Notes: generated from the letters alone by a model not told the origin. A DNA stretch of 64,000 nt from Dasypus novemcinctus (GCF_030445035.2 NC_080698.1:3727501-3791500); one strand, 5' to 3'. Positions 1-20,661 are shown, counted from the first letter of the stretch. A program made the numbers and translations.

Positions 1-950
1 GGACACTCGGCGCGGTGTGGGGACAGAGCAGCCCAGCTGCAGACCACGTGGGCCACTGTGCCTGGAGCCGCCACGGGTTACCTCGCCCTCCCTCACAGTG
101 GGCCGGGCTTCGGGACCCCCCAGAGTCAGACCTGGCCCTCGGCTGGGGCGGGGTCTCCCGTTAGCGCACAAGGGACCTGCAAGTGGCCATCCCAGGGCCA
201 GCCGTCCGGTCCTCTCAGCTCCGGGCACACTGCGACCAGCAGGGTGGGCTCACCGTCCCTCGGCGGGCAGGCGCCCTGAAGCGGCCTGGGGCACTCTGTG
301 GACCCCTGGACAGCTGAGACGGAAGGCGCGGTGGCCGCCGAGGAGGGGGCGGGCGGCTCTCCCCGCACAAGTGACCTTAACGCCTGCTCCGGGTCAGGGG
401 GCTCTAGGCCCTGGGGCGCGGGCCAAGGGGGCTCCAGTGGTGTCTCCCAGCAGGCCCAGGGCCTGGCGGCGCCTTCCAGGGCGGTTCTTAGGCTGCGGCA
501 CTGCTGCGACGGACAGGAGCAGGGCTCAGGGGCCCCGGAAGCTAGGTGGCCGACAGCCGGGTCCCGGGGCCCTGCTCCGCGGCGGCCCGTCGCCGGCCTG
601 GCCCCCCTCGCGTCCTCCAGGCCCACCCGCTCGCGCTCACGCTCTTCCCAGCACTCCAGAGCCTCCTCCCGGCTATCAGGCGGGGGGCCGCCGTGGGGCC
701 GTGCGCTGGGGGCGGGCTGCACCCTGGTGACCCCTGGAGCACCCCCCAGCCTTGGCCTTTGGGCCCCGCAGCTCGGCGACCCCAGTCCCGAGGCCCCGGG
801 GCTGCCTTCCTCCTGCAGCACAGCGATGCCCGCGAGGCGAGCCGCGCCCCGGCCACGGCGACCCGTGGCTCCCCCGCGGAAGGGGCGGCGCCTCGTCGGG
901 GCGGGACGCCCGCAGCCCTTCTCCACGTGCTGCCGCGGTCCCCGTCCTCT
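1..950. other. GC-rich intergenic DNA, no gene recognised
   Basis: Very GC- and CpG-rich. Open frames occur on both strands but none shows a domain, a plausible exon structure or a match I recognise. By human synteny this should be the interval between ZBTB47 and KLHL40, but no ZBTB47 zinc-finger coding sequence is visible. Confidence 0.5.
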
Positions 951-1120
951 CGGGCAGGGATTCTCAACCAGGGGGCCGGGAGCAGGACTTGAAATTCAGA
1001 AACACATTCTTGAGGGGCCGTGTGGGTGTGATTCTTTATTAAATACTGCACAGCACAGTGTGGACCGAGTGGGGGTCCGTGGAACCAAAAAGGCGAAGAA
1101 TCCTGGTCTAGAATCACCAG
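950..1120. mobile_element. possible hAT-like DNA transposon remnant (MITE-sized)
   Basis: The left end reads CAGGGATTCTCAACC. The right end, read on the other strand, is a similar CAGGATTCTTCGCC, so the two ends resemble imperfect terminal inverted repeats about 165 bp apart. The 'CTCAACCAGGGG' start is typical of old mammalian hAT/Charlie non-autonomous elements. No coding capacity. Family assignment is tentative. Confidence 0.3.
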
Positions 1121-1597
1121 AGGCAGGGACGAGAAGACGTGGGCAGGTACCAGAGGCCCACAGCAGTGGCCCTAAGTGCTGCCGCCCGGAGGTGACCTGC
1201 CACTGCTGCTGTTACTTCGTTGTCCCAAGCCACGCGCACAGCTGTGAACTTCCTTCCAGGGGCTGAGGAAGGCGGTCCTACTGTGCGCCCGGAAGGCGAG
1301 GCAGACAGGTGGGTGGCGCTCTCTCGCCTCACCTGGGTTTTTGGTTTCCGGGGGTCAGGCGGCTGGACGTCTGGCCCATGGCCTGGATTCTGAAGTCCCC
1401 GAGGGCCAGCAGCCTCCCCGACGGGCCCCTGCTCCAGGGGCGATGGCCCAGGGGGGTGTTGGCATCCATCCTCCTGCACTCCTATGCCCCGGCTGGGCAA
1501 AGACGCTCTGCAGGAGCCTGCAGGCAGCCTGTCCCAGCGCAGCCCAGGAGCCCTGGCCTAAGACCACGGAGAGGGTCTGCAGAAGCCGAGCTCAGGG

Positions 1598-1692
1598 AAC
1601 CAAAGAGCAGGTGGCCAGGAAGTGATGGAGCCAGGACTCGAACCCAGCTCTGTCTGGGTTTCAAAGCTGTGCTCTTTAGGTGCTGCCCACGC
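1598..1692 (+). mobile_element. MIR SINE fragment
   Basis: Contains the MIR 3' half pattern: GGAGCCAGGACTCGAACCC, then CAGCTCTGTCTG, then GTGCTCTTTAGGTGCTGCC. Ancient mammal-wide SINE, diverged and truncated. Confidence 0.6.
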
Positions 1693-1850
1693 TAAACTTC
1701 TCTGTCCCCTCAGTGCAGGGCCAGGCACACTTGGGAGAGCACCCAGTGGGGGGTGAACCAAGGTTATCCAAGGTCATCAGTTGCAAACACCAAGGCCACC
1801 TCTACCCAATTTGGGCAAAAATGTCTTGAAAAGGTGTTAATTAAATCACA

Positions 1851-2260
1851 GGGAAGCAGACGTGGCTCAACTGATAAGAGTGTCCACCTATCATATGGAG
1901 GGTCCAGGGTCCAAACCCAGGGCCTCCTGACCTGTGTGGAGCTGGCCACGTGCAGTGCTGATGTGTGCAAAGAGTGCCATGCTACGCAGGGGTGTTCCCC
2001 GCATAGGGGAGCCCCACGCACAAGGAGTGCACCCCATAAAGAGAGCCGCCCAGCGCGAAAGAAAGTGCAGCCTGCCCAGAAATGGTGCCGCACACACAGA
2101 GAGCTGACACAGCAAGATGACGCAACAAAAAAGAGACACAGATTCCTGGTGCAGCCAGATAATGCAAGCAGATGCAGAAGCACACACAGCGAATGGACAC
2201 AGAGAGCAGACAACAGGGGGAAGGGTAGAGAAATAAATAAAATAAATCTTTAAAAAAAAA
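1851..2260 (+). mobile_element. DAS-type (armadillo) tRNA-derived SINE, near full length
   Basis: Starts GGGAAGCAGACGTGGCTCAA, with a tRNA-like A box (TGGCTCAACTGATA) and B-box-like GGTCCAGGGTCCAAACCC. It continues through the family body (ACAAGGAGTGCACCCC, GAAAGTGCAGCCTGCCCAG) and ends in AATAAAATAAATCTTT plus poly(A). This is the main evidence that the genome is xenarthran. Confidence 0.9.
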
Positions 2261-2931
2261 GGAGGAAGGTGAGCCCTTACCTCACACCGTATACAAAAAA
2301 AAAAACTACACGAGGGCCAGAGACTGGAGTCCAGGGTTACGCGGCAGGAAACACCGCGGCTAGACCACCTGCAGGGCTGCCCCGCGGGGTGCTGACCACG
2401 GTGAGGACACGGACGCTGTCTTCACTGCCCCCAACAGCGCGTGCCGCCGCCACCCTGCACACGGTGCTTCCGGGCTCTTCTCTCGGGTGAAAGCCGTGCA
2501 CGGCTGTGTCTGCGTGGCGGATCGTGCTCACGTGGGAGACCCTGGCTGCAGGGAGGCCGGCGGGCCAGCTGTCTTCTCCTTTGGGCAGGTGGGACCCACT
2601 GGGCAGTGTGCGCCCAGCACAGGGGCAGCGGACAGCCGCGGGCGACAAGCCCGCCCCGCAGTCCGGGTCTTCATTGCCAACGGCAACATCATCCTCTGCC
2701 GACGACGAGACCAGATGCTGCCCGCGACCACCCCTTCATACGAAGGAATGCACACCCATCGCTTCCCCGAAGAGGACGCCGCGGCTTCTCATCGCCGAGA
2801 ACCTCCCAAGGGGCGTCTTCGCCATGGAGTCGGCTGCTTTGGGGCGAGGGGTTGCGCCATGCACTGTCCGAGCACCGCGTGATACCGTGCGTCATCGTTT
2901 TCTAGAGACGTGCTGGACAAAGTCTGTGGTG
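2261..2931. other. intergenic DNA, nothing recognised
   Basis: About 670 bp of moderately GC-rich sequence between two SINEs. Short open frames only. No splice-framed coding or RNA gene was seen. Confidence 0.5.
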
Positions 2932-3329
2932 TTTTTTTTTTTTTAAGATTTATTTTATTATTTCTCTCCCTCCCACCCCCCCGATTGTCTGCTCTCTGTG
3001 TCCATTTGCTGTGTGTTCTTCTGTGTCTGCTTGCATTCTCAGTGGCACTGGGAATCTGCGTCTCTTTTTGTTGCGTTGTCTTGCTGCGTCAGCTCTCCAT
3101 GTGTGCGGCACCACCCTGGGCAGGCTGCACTTTTTTCACATGGGGTGGCTTTCCTTGTGGGGTGCACTCCTTGCACAGGGGACACCCCTGCATGGCACGG
3201 CACTCCTTGCACTTGGCAGCTCTGTGTGTGGGCCAGCTCACCACACGGGCCAGGAGGCCCTGGGTTTGAACCCTGGACCTCCTATATGGTAGGCAAATGC
3301 TCTTATCAGTTGAGCCACATCTGCTTCCC
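2932..3329 (-). mobile_element. DAS-type SINE, antisense
   Basis: Begins with the T tract (the poly(A) tail on the other strand) and AAGATTTATTT. It runs through the family body in reverse and ends GAGCCACATCTGCTTCCC, the complement of the SINE 5' end. Near full length. Confidence 0.9.
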
Positions 3330-3337
3330 ATCTGTGT

Positions 3338-3716
3338 GTTTTTTTTTTTTTTCAAAGATTTATTTATTTAATTAATTTCCCCCCCTCCCCTGGTTGTCTG
3401 TTCTTGGTGTCTATTTGCTGCGTCTTGTTTCTTTGTCCGCTTCTGTTGTCGTCAGCGGCACAGGAAGTGTGGGCGGCGCCATTCCTGGGCAGGCTGCTCT
3501 TTCTTTTCACGCTGGGCGGCTTTCCTCACGGGCGCACTCCTTGCGCGTGGGGCTCCCCCACGCGGGGGACACCCTTGCGTGGCACGGCACTCCTTGCGCG
3601 CATCAGCACTGCGCATGGCCAGCTCCACACGGGTCAAGGAGGCCCAGGGTTTGAACCGCGGACCTCCCATATGGTAGACGGACGCCCTAACCACTGGGCC
3701 AAAGTCCATTTCCCCC
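3338..3716 (-). mobile_element. DAS-type SINE, antisense, with target-site duplication
   Basis: A second antisense copy directly next to the previous one. It is bounded by ATCTGTGT at 3330-3337 and again at 3717-3724, an 8-bp direct repeat that marks its insertion immediately beside the older SINE. The 3' end of the insertion is the T tract at the left. Confidence 0.9.
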
Positions 3717-3724
3717 ATCTGTGT

Positions 3725-4584
3725 TTTTAACTAAAGTTTTACTTGGACATAGGTGAAGAAGCCAAATATTTCTAGAAGGTTTTTTTGCTTAAACCAAAAA
3801 TTGCAGTCCCTGCTTTCCTCCCTTGGTAAATCCCCAAGGGCAGCCAGTTTTAACTCCATTGTTTCGGGTGATACTTTGAGTCTACACACAGCACGCTTAC
3901 ACCACTGCTTCCAGATTTTTCCAGTTTGAGGCAACATCTGTTGATTTGCCTCTCCATCGCCCCCTCTGCATGCACACATGGCTCCTCACGCCACCCCCGT
4001 GTAGTTATATTATAATTTTGGGTTAGCTCACATTTAGCGTACATATTATTATGACTATTTAAATGTTTTCAACCAAGCCACGGAATAGACTATTACTGCA
4101 TTTTCTTTCTTGCATAACTTTCGATGTCTCTCTTTTCTTTACTGAGGTTTCTAAGGGCTCGCAGCCTCGCATCTGCACGCTCTCTGCCGTAAATGTCATT
4201 CTCCTTCTGAGGCATGAACACCCAGCGGGCGCCCGCCAGCCCACCTCAGAGCCCGCCCTCGCGCCAGCCCTCCGCGCAGGTGGATGCCTCCACCCCGCTA
4301 CCCTGGTGCACGCTCGCCACTCGCCACCCCGAGGCTCCCCTGCCCGTGCCCCAGCCTGCTCCGCTCTCCTGGCTCCCATGTCTGCCTTCAGCCGGGTTTG
4401 CGCCCTCATTTTGGTGAAACGCACCCTCTGGTGTGAAGATATTTAGGGCACGTGGAGAGCCATGGCCAGGCCTGACATGACAGGTCCCTGCAGGCCAGGT
4501 GCTGCAGGACAGCGGCGCTCTGGGACACAGGCTAGTGCTCGCCATCACGCAGCTGCATGGCAGCGGCACGCGGCTGCTGCTCGG
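3725..4584. other. intergenic DNA, nothing recognised
   Basis: The first 350 bp are AT-rich and look like old unclassified interspersed sequence. The rest is GC-rich. No gene, RNA or recognisable repeat family was identified. Confidence 0.45.
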
Positions 4585-5065
4585 TCATCGTTCAACCTGT
4601 GCACGGCGCATACAGGTTACAGCACACGTGTGCTGTTTGGTCATCGTTTAACCTGTGCATGGCATACACAGCTGCACGGTGACAGCACGCGTGTGGTGCT
4701 TGGTCATCGTTTAACCTGTGCACACGGCTGCACGGCGATGACACGTGTGTGGTGCTTGGTCATTTAACCTGTGCGCATGGCTGCACAGCAGTGACACGTG
4801 TGTGATGCTCGGGCATCATTACAACCTGTGTGCAGCGCACGTGGCTGCACGGTGACAGCACGTGTGTGGCGCTTGGTCATTGTTTAACCTGTGCACACGG
4901 CTGCACGGTGATGGCACATGTACGATGCTTAGTCATTATTATAACCTGTGCACGGCGCACACGGCTGCACAGTGACAGCAGGCGTATGATGCCTGGTCAC
5001 CGTCATAACCCGCACTCGCTGCGCCCCCGTGTGCCTGGTCATTGTCGTAACCTGCGCGCCGCGCC
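4585..5065. repeat. minisatellite, unit about 55-62 bp, roughly 8 copies
   Basis: Repeated unit with the anchors 'TTGGTCATCGTTTAACCTGT', 'GCACACGGCTGCACGGTGA' and 'CACGTGTGTGGTGC'. Copies differ by small length changes and CpG-type substitutions, and the right-hand copies are most degenerate. Non-coding. Confidence 0.85.
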
Positions 5066-5746
5066 CTGGTGTGCACACGCCGACACCATTTCCGTGAGGG
5101 AGCCTGGGACGCTGCTCACCGACCTCCGCCCAGGCTGTGCCCCCCGGCACAGTGCGCCATCTTCCGCCCTTGGAAGGTGGTGTCTGCGCGGACTCGTTCT
5201 CCTGGGCCTGAGACGTGCCTGCTTCTCAGGACCCTCGAGGGAAGTGCACCTGGGTCCCTGGCGTCCACTCCAGGGGCCGCCTGGACGGAGTTCCGGGTGG
5301 GAGGCCATTGTCCCTCGAGGCGTCACAGGCCCCCTCTGTCGTCGGCCAGCTGCCCGCGCTTCCTGCTGACTCGTGGTCCCACGTGCGTGACGCTTTGGGG
5401 TCCTTGCCGCCCCCCAGCCCTGAGCTTTCCCACCGCCGGGCTTGCTGTGTGTTTCCTCCTCGGTGCCGGGTCCTGGCGGGTCCTCTCCGCGCGGAACGTT
5501 CCTCCAAACGTTCCCATCGCCAAGTGTCTCTGCGCTCTGTCTCCTGGATCTAGGGTTTGGGCTCTCACACTCGAATTCCAGCTAGTCTCTCATATGCATG
5601 CCCTTTTTGTTCTATTTTCTGTGAGACTTCCTCAAATTTATCTTCCTCCCTTCTATTGAGTATTAGATTTCTGCCATGAGATTTTTTAAAAAAAGTTTTG
5701 TCCTCTGAAAGTCCCCTTTATAGTGCTTTTTTTTCTTTATATCATG
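5066..5746. other. intergenic DNA, nothing recognised
   Basis: GC-rich to about 5560, then AT-rich. Open frames such as the one at 5069-5659 show no domain or similarity and lack any sign of splicing. No RNA gene was seen. Confidence 0.45.
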
Positions 5747-5791
5747 TAAGAAATATATATATATATATATATAATATATATATATACATAT
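5747..5791. repeat. AT dinucleotide microsatellite
   Basis: Interrupted run of alternating T and A (TATATATATA blocks), with a short symmetrical break near the middle. Confidence 0.85.
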
Positions 5792-5797
5792 ATATTT

Positions 5798-5875
5798 GAG
5801 GAGGTACCAGGGATTGAACCCAGGACCTTGTATATAGGAAGCAGGCGTTCAAACACTGAGCTACATCCGCTCCAC
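5798..5875 (-). mobile_element. SINE fragment (tRNA-related head), antisense
   Basis: GGTACCAGGGATTGAACCCA, then GACCTTGTATATAGGAAGCA, then CTGAGCTACATCCGCTCC. This is the complement of a tRNA-like head with a B box. It lacks the long body of the full DAS-type copies, so it is either a truncated copy or a short-SINE subfamily. Confidence 0.75.
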
Positions 5876-5879
5876 AGCA

Positions 5880-7110
5880 ATATATATTTTTTTCTCTCTT
5901 TATTTTTTTAAATGTTACATTAAAAAAATATGAGGTCCCCGTATACCCCCCACCCCCTCACCCCACTCTTCCCATATCAACAACCTCTTTCATCGTCATG
6001 GCACATTCATTGCATTTGGTGAATACATTTTGGAGCACTGCTGCACCACGGATAATGGTTTACATTGTAGTTTACACTCTCCCACAGTCCACCCAGTGGG
6101 CCATGGCAGGACATACAATGTCTAGCATCTGTCCCTGCAGTACCACCCAGGACAACTCTAAGTCCTGAAAAAGCCCCCACATCATATCTCTTCTTCTCTC
6201 TTCTTACCCTCGGCAGCTACCGTGGCCACTTTCTCCACATCAGTGCTACATTTACTTCCATTACTAATCACAATAGTTCCATAGTAGAGTATCAGTAAGT
6301 CCAGTCTAATCCATACTCTATTCCTCCATCCTGTGGACCCTGGGATGGTTATGTCAACTCCACTCTATATCAAGAGAGGGCTTAGATTCCACATGGATGA
6401 TGGATGCAATTCTCCTGCTTGCAGTTGTAGGCACTCTTGGCTCCCTGGTGTGGTGGCTGACCTTCTTCACCTCCCTGTTAGCTGGCTCGGGTAAATCCAA
6501 TAAACCAGGTAGTAGGAGTTACAAGTCTGCTGAAGCTCAGGGCTGGCTCTCACATGGAGAGTCCAGAGATTCAGGTCTCCTGAATATGCACAAACTCCAG
6601 CGCCAACCACAGGCCCAGTAAAAGTAACAGAAGAGGCATGTGTAGAACAGTCATATCTCAGTCCAGCTCCATCACACTCAGGAACACAAACTCCAAAGTA
6701 GGGCCACCTGACATGGCATGGAACTCCAGAGCCATCTGCCATGACCATAGAACCTGTGGGTCTCTGTAGCCCTCAAGAGAACCAGTACCTGAGCTTGTAT
6801 CTACTTTGGCTGTCTCTGGGACCCTGCTGAGGTATGCATAAGCGCAACCCCTCTGATGACCTCCTTATTCTTTTTTGGAGACTCATAATCATATAAACTC
6901 ATTTGTCCTTTCCATTTCTGCCTTTTATTCAAGGTAAAAAAGCAGTTTTTAACACCTGATATTACATGTAGGCTGAGATATTCTGCTGGTCTGAGTTGAC
7001 TCTTTCATTCAAGGTCTTTTTCTAGTTACATCATCAGCTGGTGCTTAGCAGTAGTCCCTCAGTGCCAGGGAGGCTCATCCCTGGGAGTCATGTCCCACGC
7101 ACAACAATAT
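5880..7110 (-). mobile_element. LINE-1 3' end (3' UTR region), antisense
   Basis: Read on the minus strand, the terminal part is closely similar to 46030-46270 elsewhere in this window. Shared anchors are CCACTGxxTGGACTG, AAAATGTATTCA, AATGTGCC, AGAGGTTGTTG and TTTTTAATGTAACATTT, and the last of these is typical of L1 3' termini. No open coding stretch of note. The upstream 0.7 kb is assigned to the same element by continuity only. Confidence 0.6.
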
Positions 7111-7116
7111 ATTTTT

Positions 7117-7212
7117 GATACTTTTTTTTTTCAATCCCCAGTGCTGGGGATTGAACCCAGGACCTTGTATGTTGGAAGCCAGTGCTCAACCACTGAGCCA
7201 CATCCACTTCCC
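7117..7212 (-). mobile_element. SINE fragment (tRNA-related head), antisense
   Basis: T tract followed by GGGGATTGAACCCAGGACCT and CCACTGAGCCACATCCACTT, the same short head as at 5798-5875. Confidence 0.75.
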
Positions 7213-7320
7213 TGAGTTGGTTTTCTCGTTTTGCTTGTTGTTCGTGTTGCTGCAGGAGCAAACCCAGGACCTCCCATGTGGTAGGCGGGCACCCAGCTGC
7301 TTGAGCACATCCACTTCCCC
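7213..7320 (-). mobile_element. SINE fragment, second subfamily, antisense
   Basis: GCAAACCCAGGACCTCCCAT, GTGGTAGGCGGGCACCCAGC, TTGAGCACATCCACTTCCCC. This matches the complement of the '…CAACTGGGCTCC…CCACATGGG' head found at 46397. Confidence 0.7.
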
Positions 7321-7529
7321 TCCTGTTTGTTTTGATATTAGAGACTGTCCAGTGGTCATTTCTTTAACTGAGGTTTTTGTGAGCTGACTGCATTTGTAAG
7401 AAATCAAGCAGCACGAGCCTGTGACCTCTGCCGTGCCCAGGGGTGGCATCTCGCAGAACTCGAGTGGGCCATCACAGCCCCCGCACACCTGGCCTCACTC
7501 AGTTGCACCCGTGCATGTGCTGACGCTGC

Positions 7530-8715
7530 ACAGTTTCATCACACGTGCAGGTTCCTGTCGCCACCACCGCTGCCAGGATCCCCTCCCCAACCTTCCATCT
7601 GGGCCACCTCCCCCACCCCAGACCCTGGCCCTAGCCCCTGAGCCTCCATTTCAAAATGCACGCATTTTGAAAATGTTACATAAATGGAATGACACAGTGC
7701 TAACTCCCTGGGACTGGCTTTTTCACCTCCGCGTACTCCGCATAAGCTCTGGAGGTTCACCCCGGCTGTCGCGTGTATCAACAGTTTGCTCCTTTTCACA
7801 CGGCAGGCATGTACCACAGTGTGCGCGCACCTGCTCGAGGACACCTGGGGCTGTTACCAGTAAAGCTGCTCCGGACGCTCAGGGGCAGCCTCTGGATAAA
7901 CCCCCAGGGTGCAACCGCCGGGTCACGTGGCAAGCGCTGCATAGTTTGGAAGAAACGGCCCGTCTCTTGCGGAGTGCCCGACCATCGCGCGCCCCCTCCA
8001 GCAACGCCGAGTCATCAGTTTCCCCACGTCCTCGTGGGCTTTTAGCCTCGTCACCTTCTTCACTTTAGCCTTTCCGGTCGGTGGGCACTGATGTCGCGTT
8101 GTGGCTTACGTTGCATTTCCCCGACGGCTAATGATGTCGAACATTGTTTCACGAGCTTGTCATCTGTGTAGGCTCTTCAGTGAAACTTCTCTTCTCGTCT
8201 TCTGCCCACTTTCTAATGAGGTTTTTTTGAGTTCTGAATGTTCCTGGTATGCTTTACAGTCCGTCAGGCATACGATTTACAAATACTTTCTCTAAGTGAT
8301 GTCAAGTCTAAGGACTCTTTGCCTGGCCCTAGATGCTGAAGATTTTCTGCTTTTTTCCCAAAAAGTCTCTAGTTTTACATTTAAATTTTAAATCCACGAT
8401 GCGTTTTGAGTTAATTTTTGTATAAGGAGTGAGGCTGAGGGTGAGGCGGTTTCCTTCGTCTCCTTCTTGGCCGGTGGATGTCCAGTGGCTCCAGCACCAG
8501 CTGTGGAAAAGCTCCCCTCGCTCCCCTGAACTGCTCCTGCACCTTGGTCTAAACTCACCCGGGCATATTTGCGGGGCTCTGGTTCCGGGTTTACACCCCA
8601 ATTCCACTGATCTGTGTGTCTGTCCCGCTGACAGTACGTGTCTTGATTCCTGTAGCTTTACAGGAAACCTTAAAATATTGGCTCCAGTGGCTCCTCCTAC
8701 TTTGTTCTCTTTTGT
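7530..8715 (-). mobile_element. LINE-1 ORF2-distal / 3' region, antisense, old
   Basis: The plus strand carries the classic complement of L1 sequence: AAATGGAATGACACAGTG, GCATTTCCCCGACGGCTAATGATGT, GTTTTGAGTTAATTTTTGTATA, GATGTCCAGTGGCTCCAGCACCA and CTTTGTTCTCTTTTGT, in the order expected for reverse-oriented L1. Strongly diverged, with no long frame left. Confidence 0.75.
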
Positions 8716-8719
8716 CATG

Positions 8720-9130
8720 GCCCCCTGCAGTCCTCCCACGTCTCGGCCTCATCTCCGCCTGCTCGCCTCCTCGCTCCCTGCTCTAGCCTCACTGGCCTCC
8801 AGGCACCGCTTTGCCCCAGGGCCTTTGCTCCAGCCGTCCCCCCTGCTTGGAATCCTTCTCCCCCGTGGTTTGAATCTGTTCAAAGGCAGCCTTTCCAGGG
8901 TATCAGTCCTGACCATTCCACTTAAAGCTGTCACCACCTCCACCTGTCACTTCCCCTGCCCCCTTCCCTGAGTCACTTGTCTCCGGAACAACCATCATCT
9001 GATGTCCTGTACAACTAAGCATGTAAGCTCCACGAGGCCAGGAATTCCTGCTGATTTGTTCCCTGATGAGTCCACAGCGTTCAGAGCAGTGCACACAGTA
9101 GGTTCTCGACGAATGAGTGAGCAGCACATA
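8720..9130 (+). mobile_element. L2 LINE 3' end
   Basis: Shows the L2 order of anchors: GCCCCAGGGCCTTTGCTCCA, GCTTGGAATCCTTC, then GTAAGCTCCACGAGGCCAGG, then CACAGTAGGTTCTCGACGAATGAGTGAG at the 3' end. Ancient, diverged copy. Confidence 0.65.
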
Positions 9131-9782
9131 AATGTCCTAGGGCGTGAACCCTGTGGGTTTCATGATCATCTAAAAATACCTGTTGCATCATTTGGTAAAT
9201 ATAAGTTAATTGTTCAGTCCTTCTGTCTCAGACTTTGGAAATGAGAACAGATTAATGGACATTTTTTGCAAATTCTTGGGACCTGACGAGGGAGGGAGGG
9301 CGCCCCCAGGCCTGGGGGGAGGGTAGCTCAGGCCCTGCCAGCTGTGACCACCTCCTAGGCCCGCCCAGGCACCACGCCCCTGCGCCCTGCGAGAGCCACG
9401 GCTGGACCTGCTGCTCCAGAGGGGCAGGTGGTGACGGGGGGGACTCGGTCCTGGCCCAGCCCCCCCCCCCCAAACCCACTGCTCCAGGCCCGGGGGTTGT
9501 AAACAGTGACTCAGAGGACTGCCGGGGAATGCGGGGGCTAAATTTAACCCACAGCTGCAGCGTCCGGCTCTTCGGGAGCAAGGTCATCGTGGGGGCCAAG
9601 GCCACCGGGTGGGGTGCTGGCGGGTGTCGGAGTCCAGGGCAGGGTGGGCACGGGGGCTAGCAGCTCTGGGCCTCTGCGCTGACCCCTGGGACTGCAGATG
9701 GACGCAGGGCAGGCCAGGCCTGGTCCTGGCCAAGAGCAAGGAGCGTAGACAGCGAGTCCTGGGCTGGTCGGCCCTGGACAGC
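9131..9782. other. intergenic DNA, nothing recognised
   Basis: Mixed composition with a short poly-C run near 9460. No coding, RNA or repeat family was identified. Confidence 0.45.
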
Positions 9783-9880
9783 CACTTTTTTTTGTTTTAA
9801 AGGAAGTACCAGGGATGGAATCCGGGTCCTCGTTCGTGGGAAGCAGGCGCTCAACCACCGAGCTACACCACTCCCCGAGA
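9783..9880 (-). mobile_element. SINE fragment, antisense
   Basis: T-rich start, then AAGTACCAGGGATGGAATCC and CAACCACCGAGCTACACCAC. Same short tRNA-like head family as at 5798-5875 and 7117-7212. Confidence 0.75.
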
Positions 9881-10084
9881 GTCACGATTTGAACACTAGA
9901 ACCCAGAATCTCTTTCTCCTAGAATGTCAAAACCCAGGAGGCTTAAAATCTAGACTACTCGAACTCCAGGAAATTCATTTCCCACCATGCCCAACACCTT
10001 GGAGTTTTAAGACCCTAGAAGGGCGCATGCCCAAGAACACAAAACCTCGGAGCTTCTGAGCAGAAGTAACTGCGACCCTGCGAG
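9881..10084. repeat. degenerate CTAGAA-type repeat tract
   Basis: Recurring motifs ACTAGAACC, CCTAGAATG, TCTAGACTA, ACCCTAGAAG at irregular 20-40-bp spacing suggest an old, degenerate simple or interspersed repeat just upstream of the KLHL40 promoter. Confidence 0.3.
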
Positions 10085-10580
10085 CCGAGCTTCTCCACCT
10101 CCTCGCTGTGCAGAAGGGGAAACTGAGGCTCATGGAGCGCCCTTCCCTTCCCCAGACCCTACAGAAAAGGGGCGACTCGCTCACGCAGGATACCCTCTTG
10201 CTTGCTCGCACGTGCAAGGAGGGGCTCAGAGCTGGGGCAGAGGGTGGGGGCTCCCCATTTTAAAGACGAGGCCACAGGGCCCCCGAGGGTGCCAGCCGCG
10301 CCCAGGTTCGCTCAGCAGGAGAGGGAAGCACTGGGCGTCCAGGGGTGGCCGGAGTGGGGGCACTTGAGAGAGGAAAACGGAAACCCTGCAGGGGGAGGCC
10401 CTGGAAGAGGCTCGTGTGCCCCCCGCTGCGGGCACAGCTCGGGGCACCCCTCCCCAGGAGCACGGCCTCCCCAGGGACACGGACTCTGCCCCATTTAGAA
10501 ATGAGGCAAGCGAGCCGCGAGGGCGCAGACACCCCGCCCGCGTCCCAGGAGCCCTCGGGCTCGAGTCAAGGCTGTCCGGG
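10085..10580 (+). mobile_element. cluster of two or three MIR fragments upstream of KLHL40
   Basis: Three pieces fit the MIR core: AGAAGGGGAAACTGAGGCTCATGGAG near 10115, CCCATTTTAAAGACGAGGCCA near 10255, and CCCCATTTAGAAATGAGGCAAG near 10490 followed by a MIR-like tail ending CTCGAGTCAAGGCTGTC. The last ends about 90 bp before the TATA box. Divergence makes exact limits uncertain. Confidence 0.45.
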
Positions 10581-10589
10581 GAGGGGGCC

Positions 10590-10714
10590 CGGGCCCAGCT
10601 GTCTCCTCCGCGTCACCCGCGGGAGGTCAGGCGACTGGCTTTTCCGGGCGCGGCCGCCTCTATATACGGGCGCGCAGAGACAGCTGCGCAGAGCCGGGGC
10701 AGGCGCGCGGGGCC
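10590..10714 (+). promoter_or_regulatory. KLHL40: KLHL40 core promoter: TATA box with two CAGCTG E-boxes
   Basis: TATATA lies at 10661-10666, which predicts transcription starting near 10690 and a 5' leader of only about 25 nt before the ATG at 10715. CAGCTG, the E-box form favoured by MyoD/myogenin-type factors, occurs at 10596-10601 and at 10681-10686, one on each side of the TATA box. The ATG context GGGGCCATGG is a strong Kozak match. A muscle-factor-driven TATA promoter fits the known muscle-restricted expression of this gene. Factor binding here is inference. Confidence 0.6.
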
Positions 10715-20251
<9,537 letters not shown>

Positions 20252-20529
20252 CGGCCAGGGGTCGGGGAGGGGGCCCCAGCCTCGCGGGCCCGGGAGGGGG
20301 CCGCAGGGGCAGGGCCTGCCCAGCCCGTGGTGCCAAGGGGGGAGCCTGATGCCTCTCCCGCGTCCCCCCCCGGGGTCCCTTGGTCCAGGAGCCAGAGCCC
20401 CTGGGAGGAGCCACGGGCGGTCCCGGCCCTGCCTGCAGGGGGCTGGTGACCCCCCCCCCGAGCCCGGCGCCCCTGTCCACAGGGGCGACCCCGCCAGGCC
20501 CCCTTGCCGCACGGTGGGTCCCCTTTGAG

Positions 20530-20535
20530 AATAAA
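20530..20535 (+). terminator. KLHL40: KLHL40 poly(A) signal AATAAA
   Basis: Canonical hexamer 279 bp after the stop codon, followed by a GT-rich element (GCGTGTCTGG). It predicts cleavage near 20550. Confidence 0.85.
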
Positions 20536-20661
20536 GCGTGTCTGGCAAGCGGCTCGGGGTGTCATCTCCGGGGCCTTCGCGTCCGGCAGTGGGCACACGG
20601 CGCGCCCCCAGCGCGGGCGCAGGAGGCTCTGGGCGGGCAGGCACGGCGGCTGCGCGGAGCT

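Noticed and set aside
1851-2260. tRNA gene (A and B boxes present)
   Set aside because: The tRNA-like head continues into a 340-bp SINE body with an A-rich tail and recurs many times, so it is a SINE, not a functional tRNA gene.
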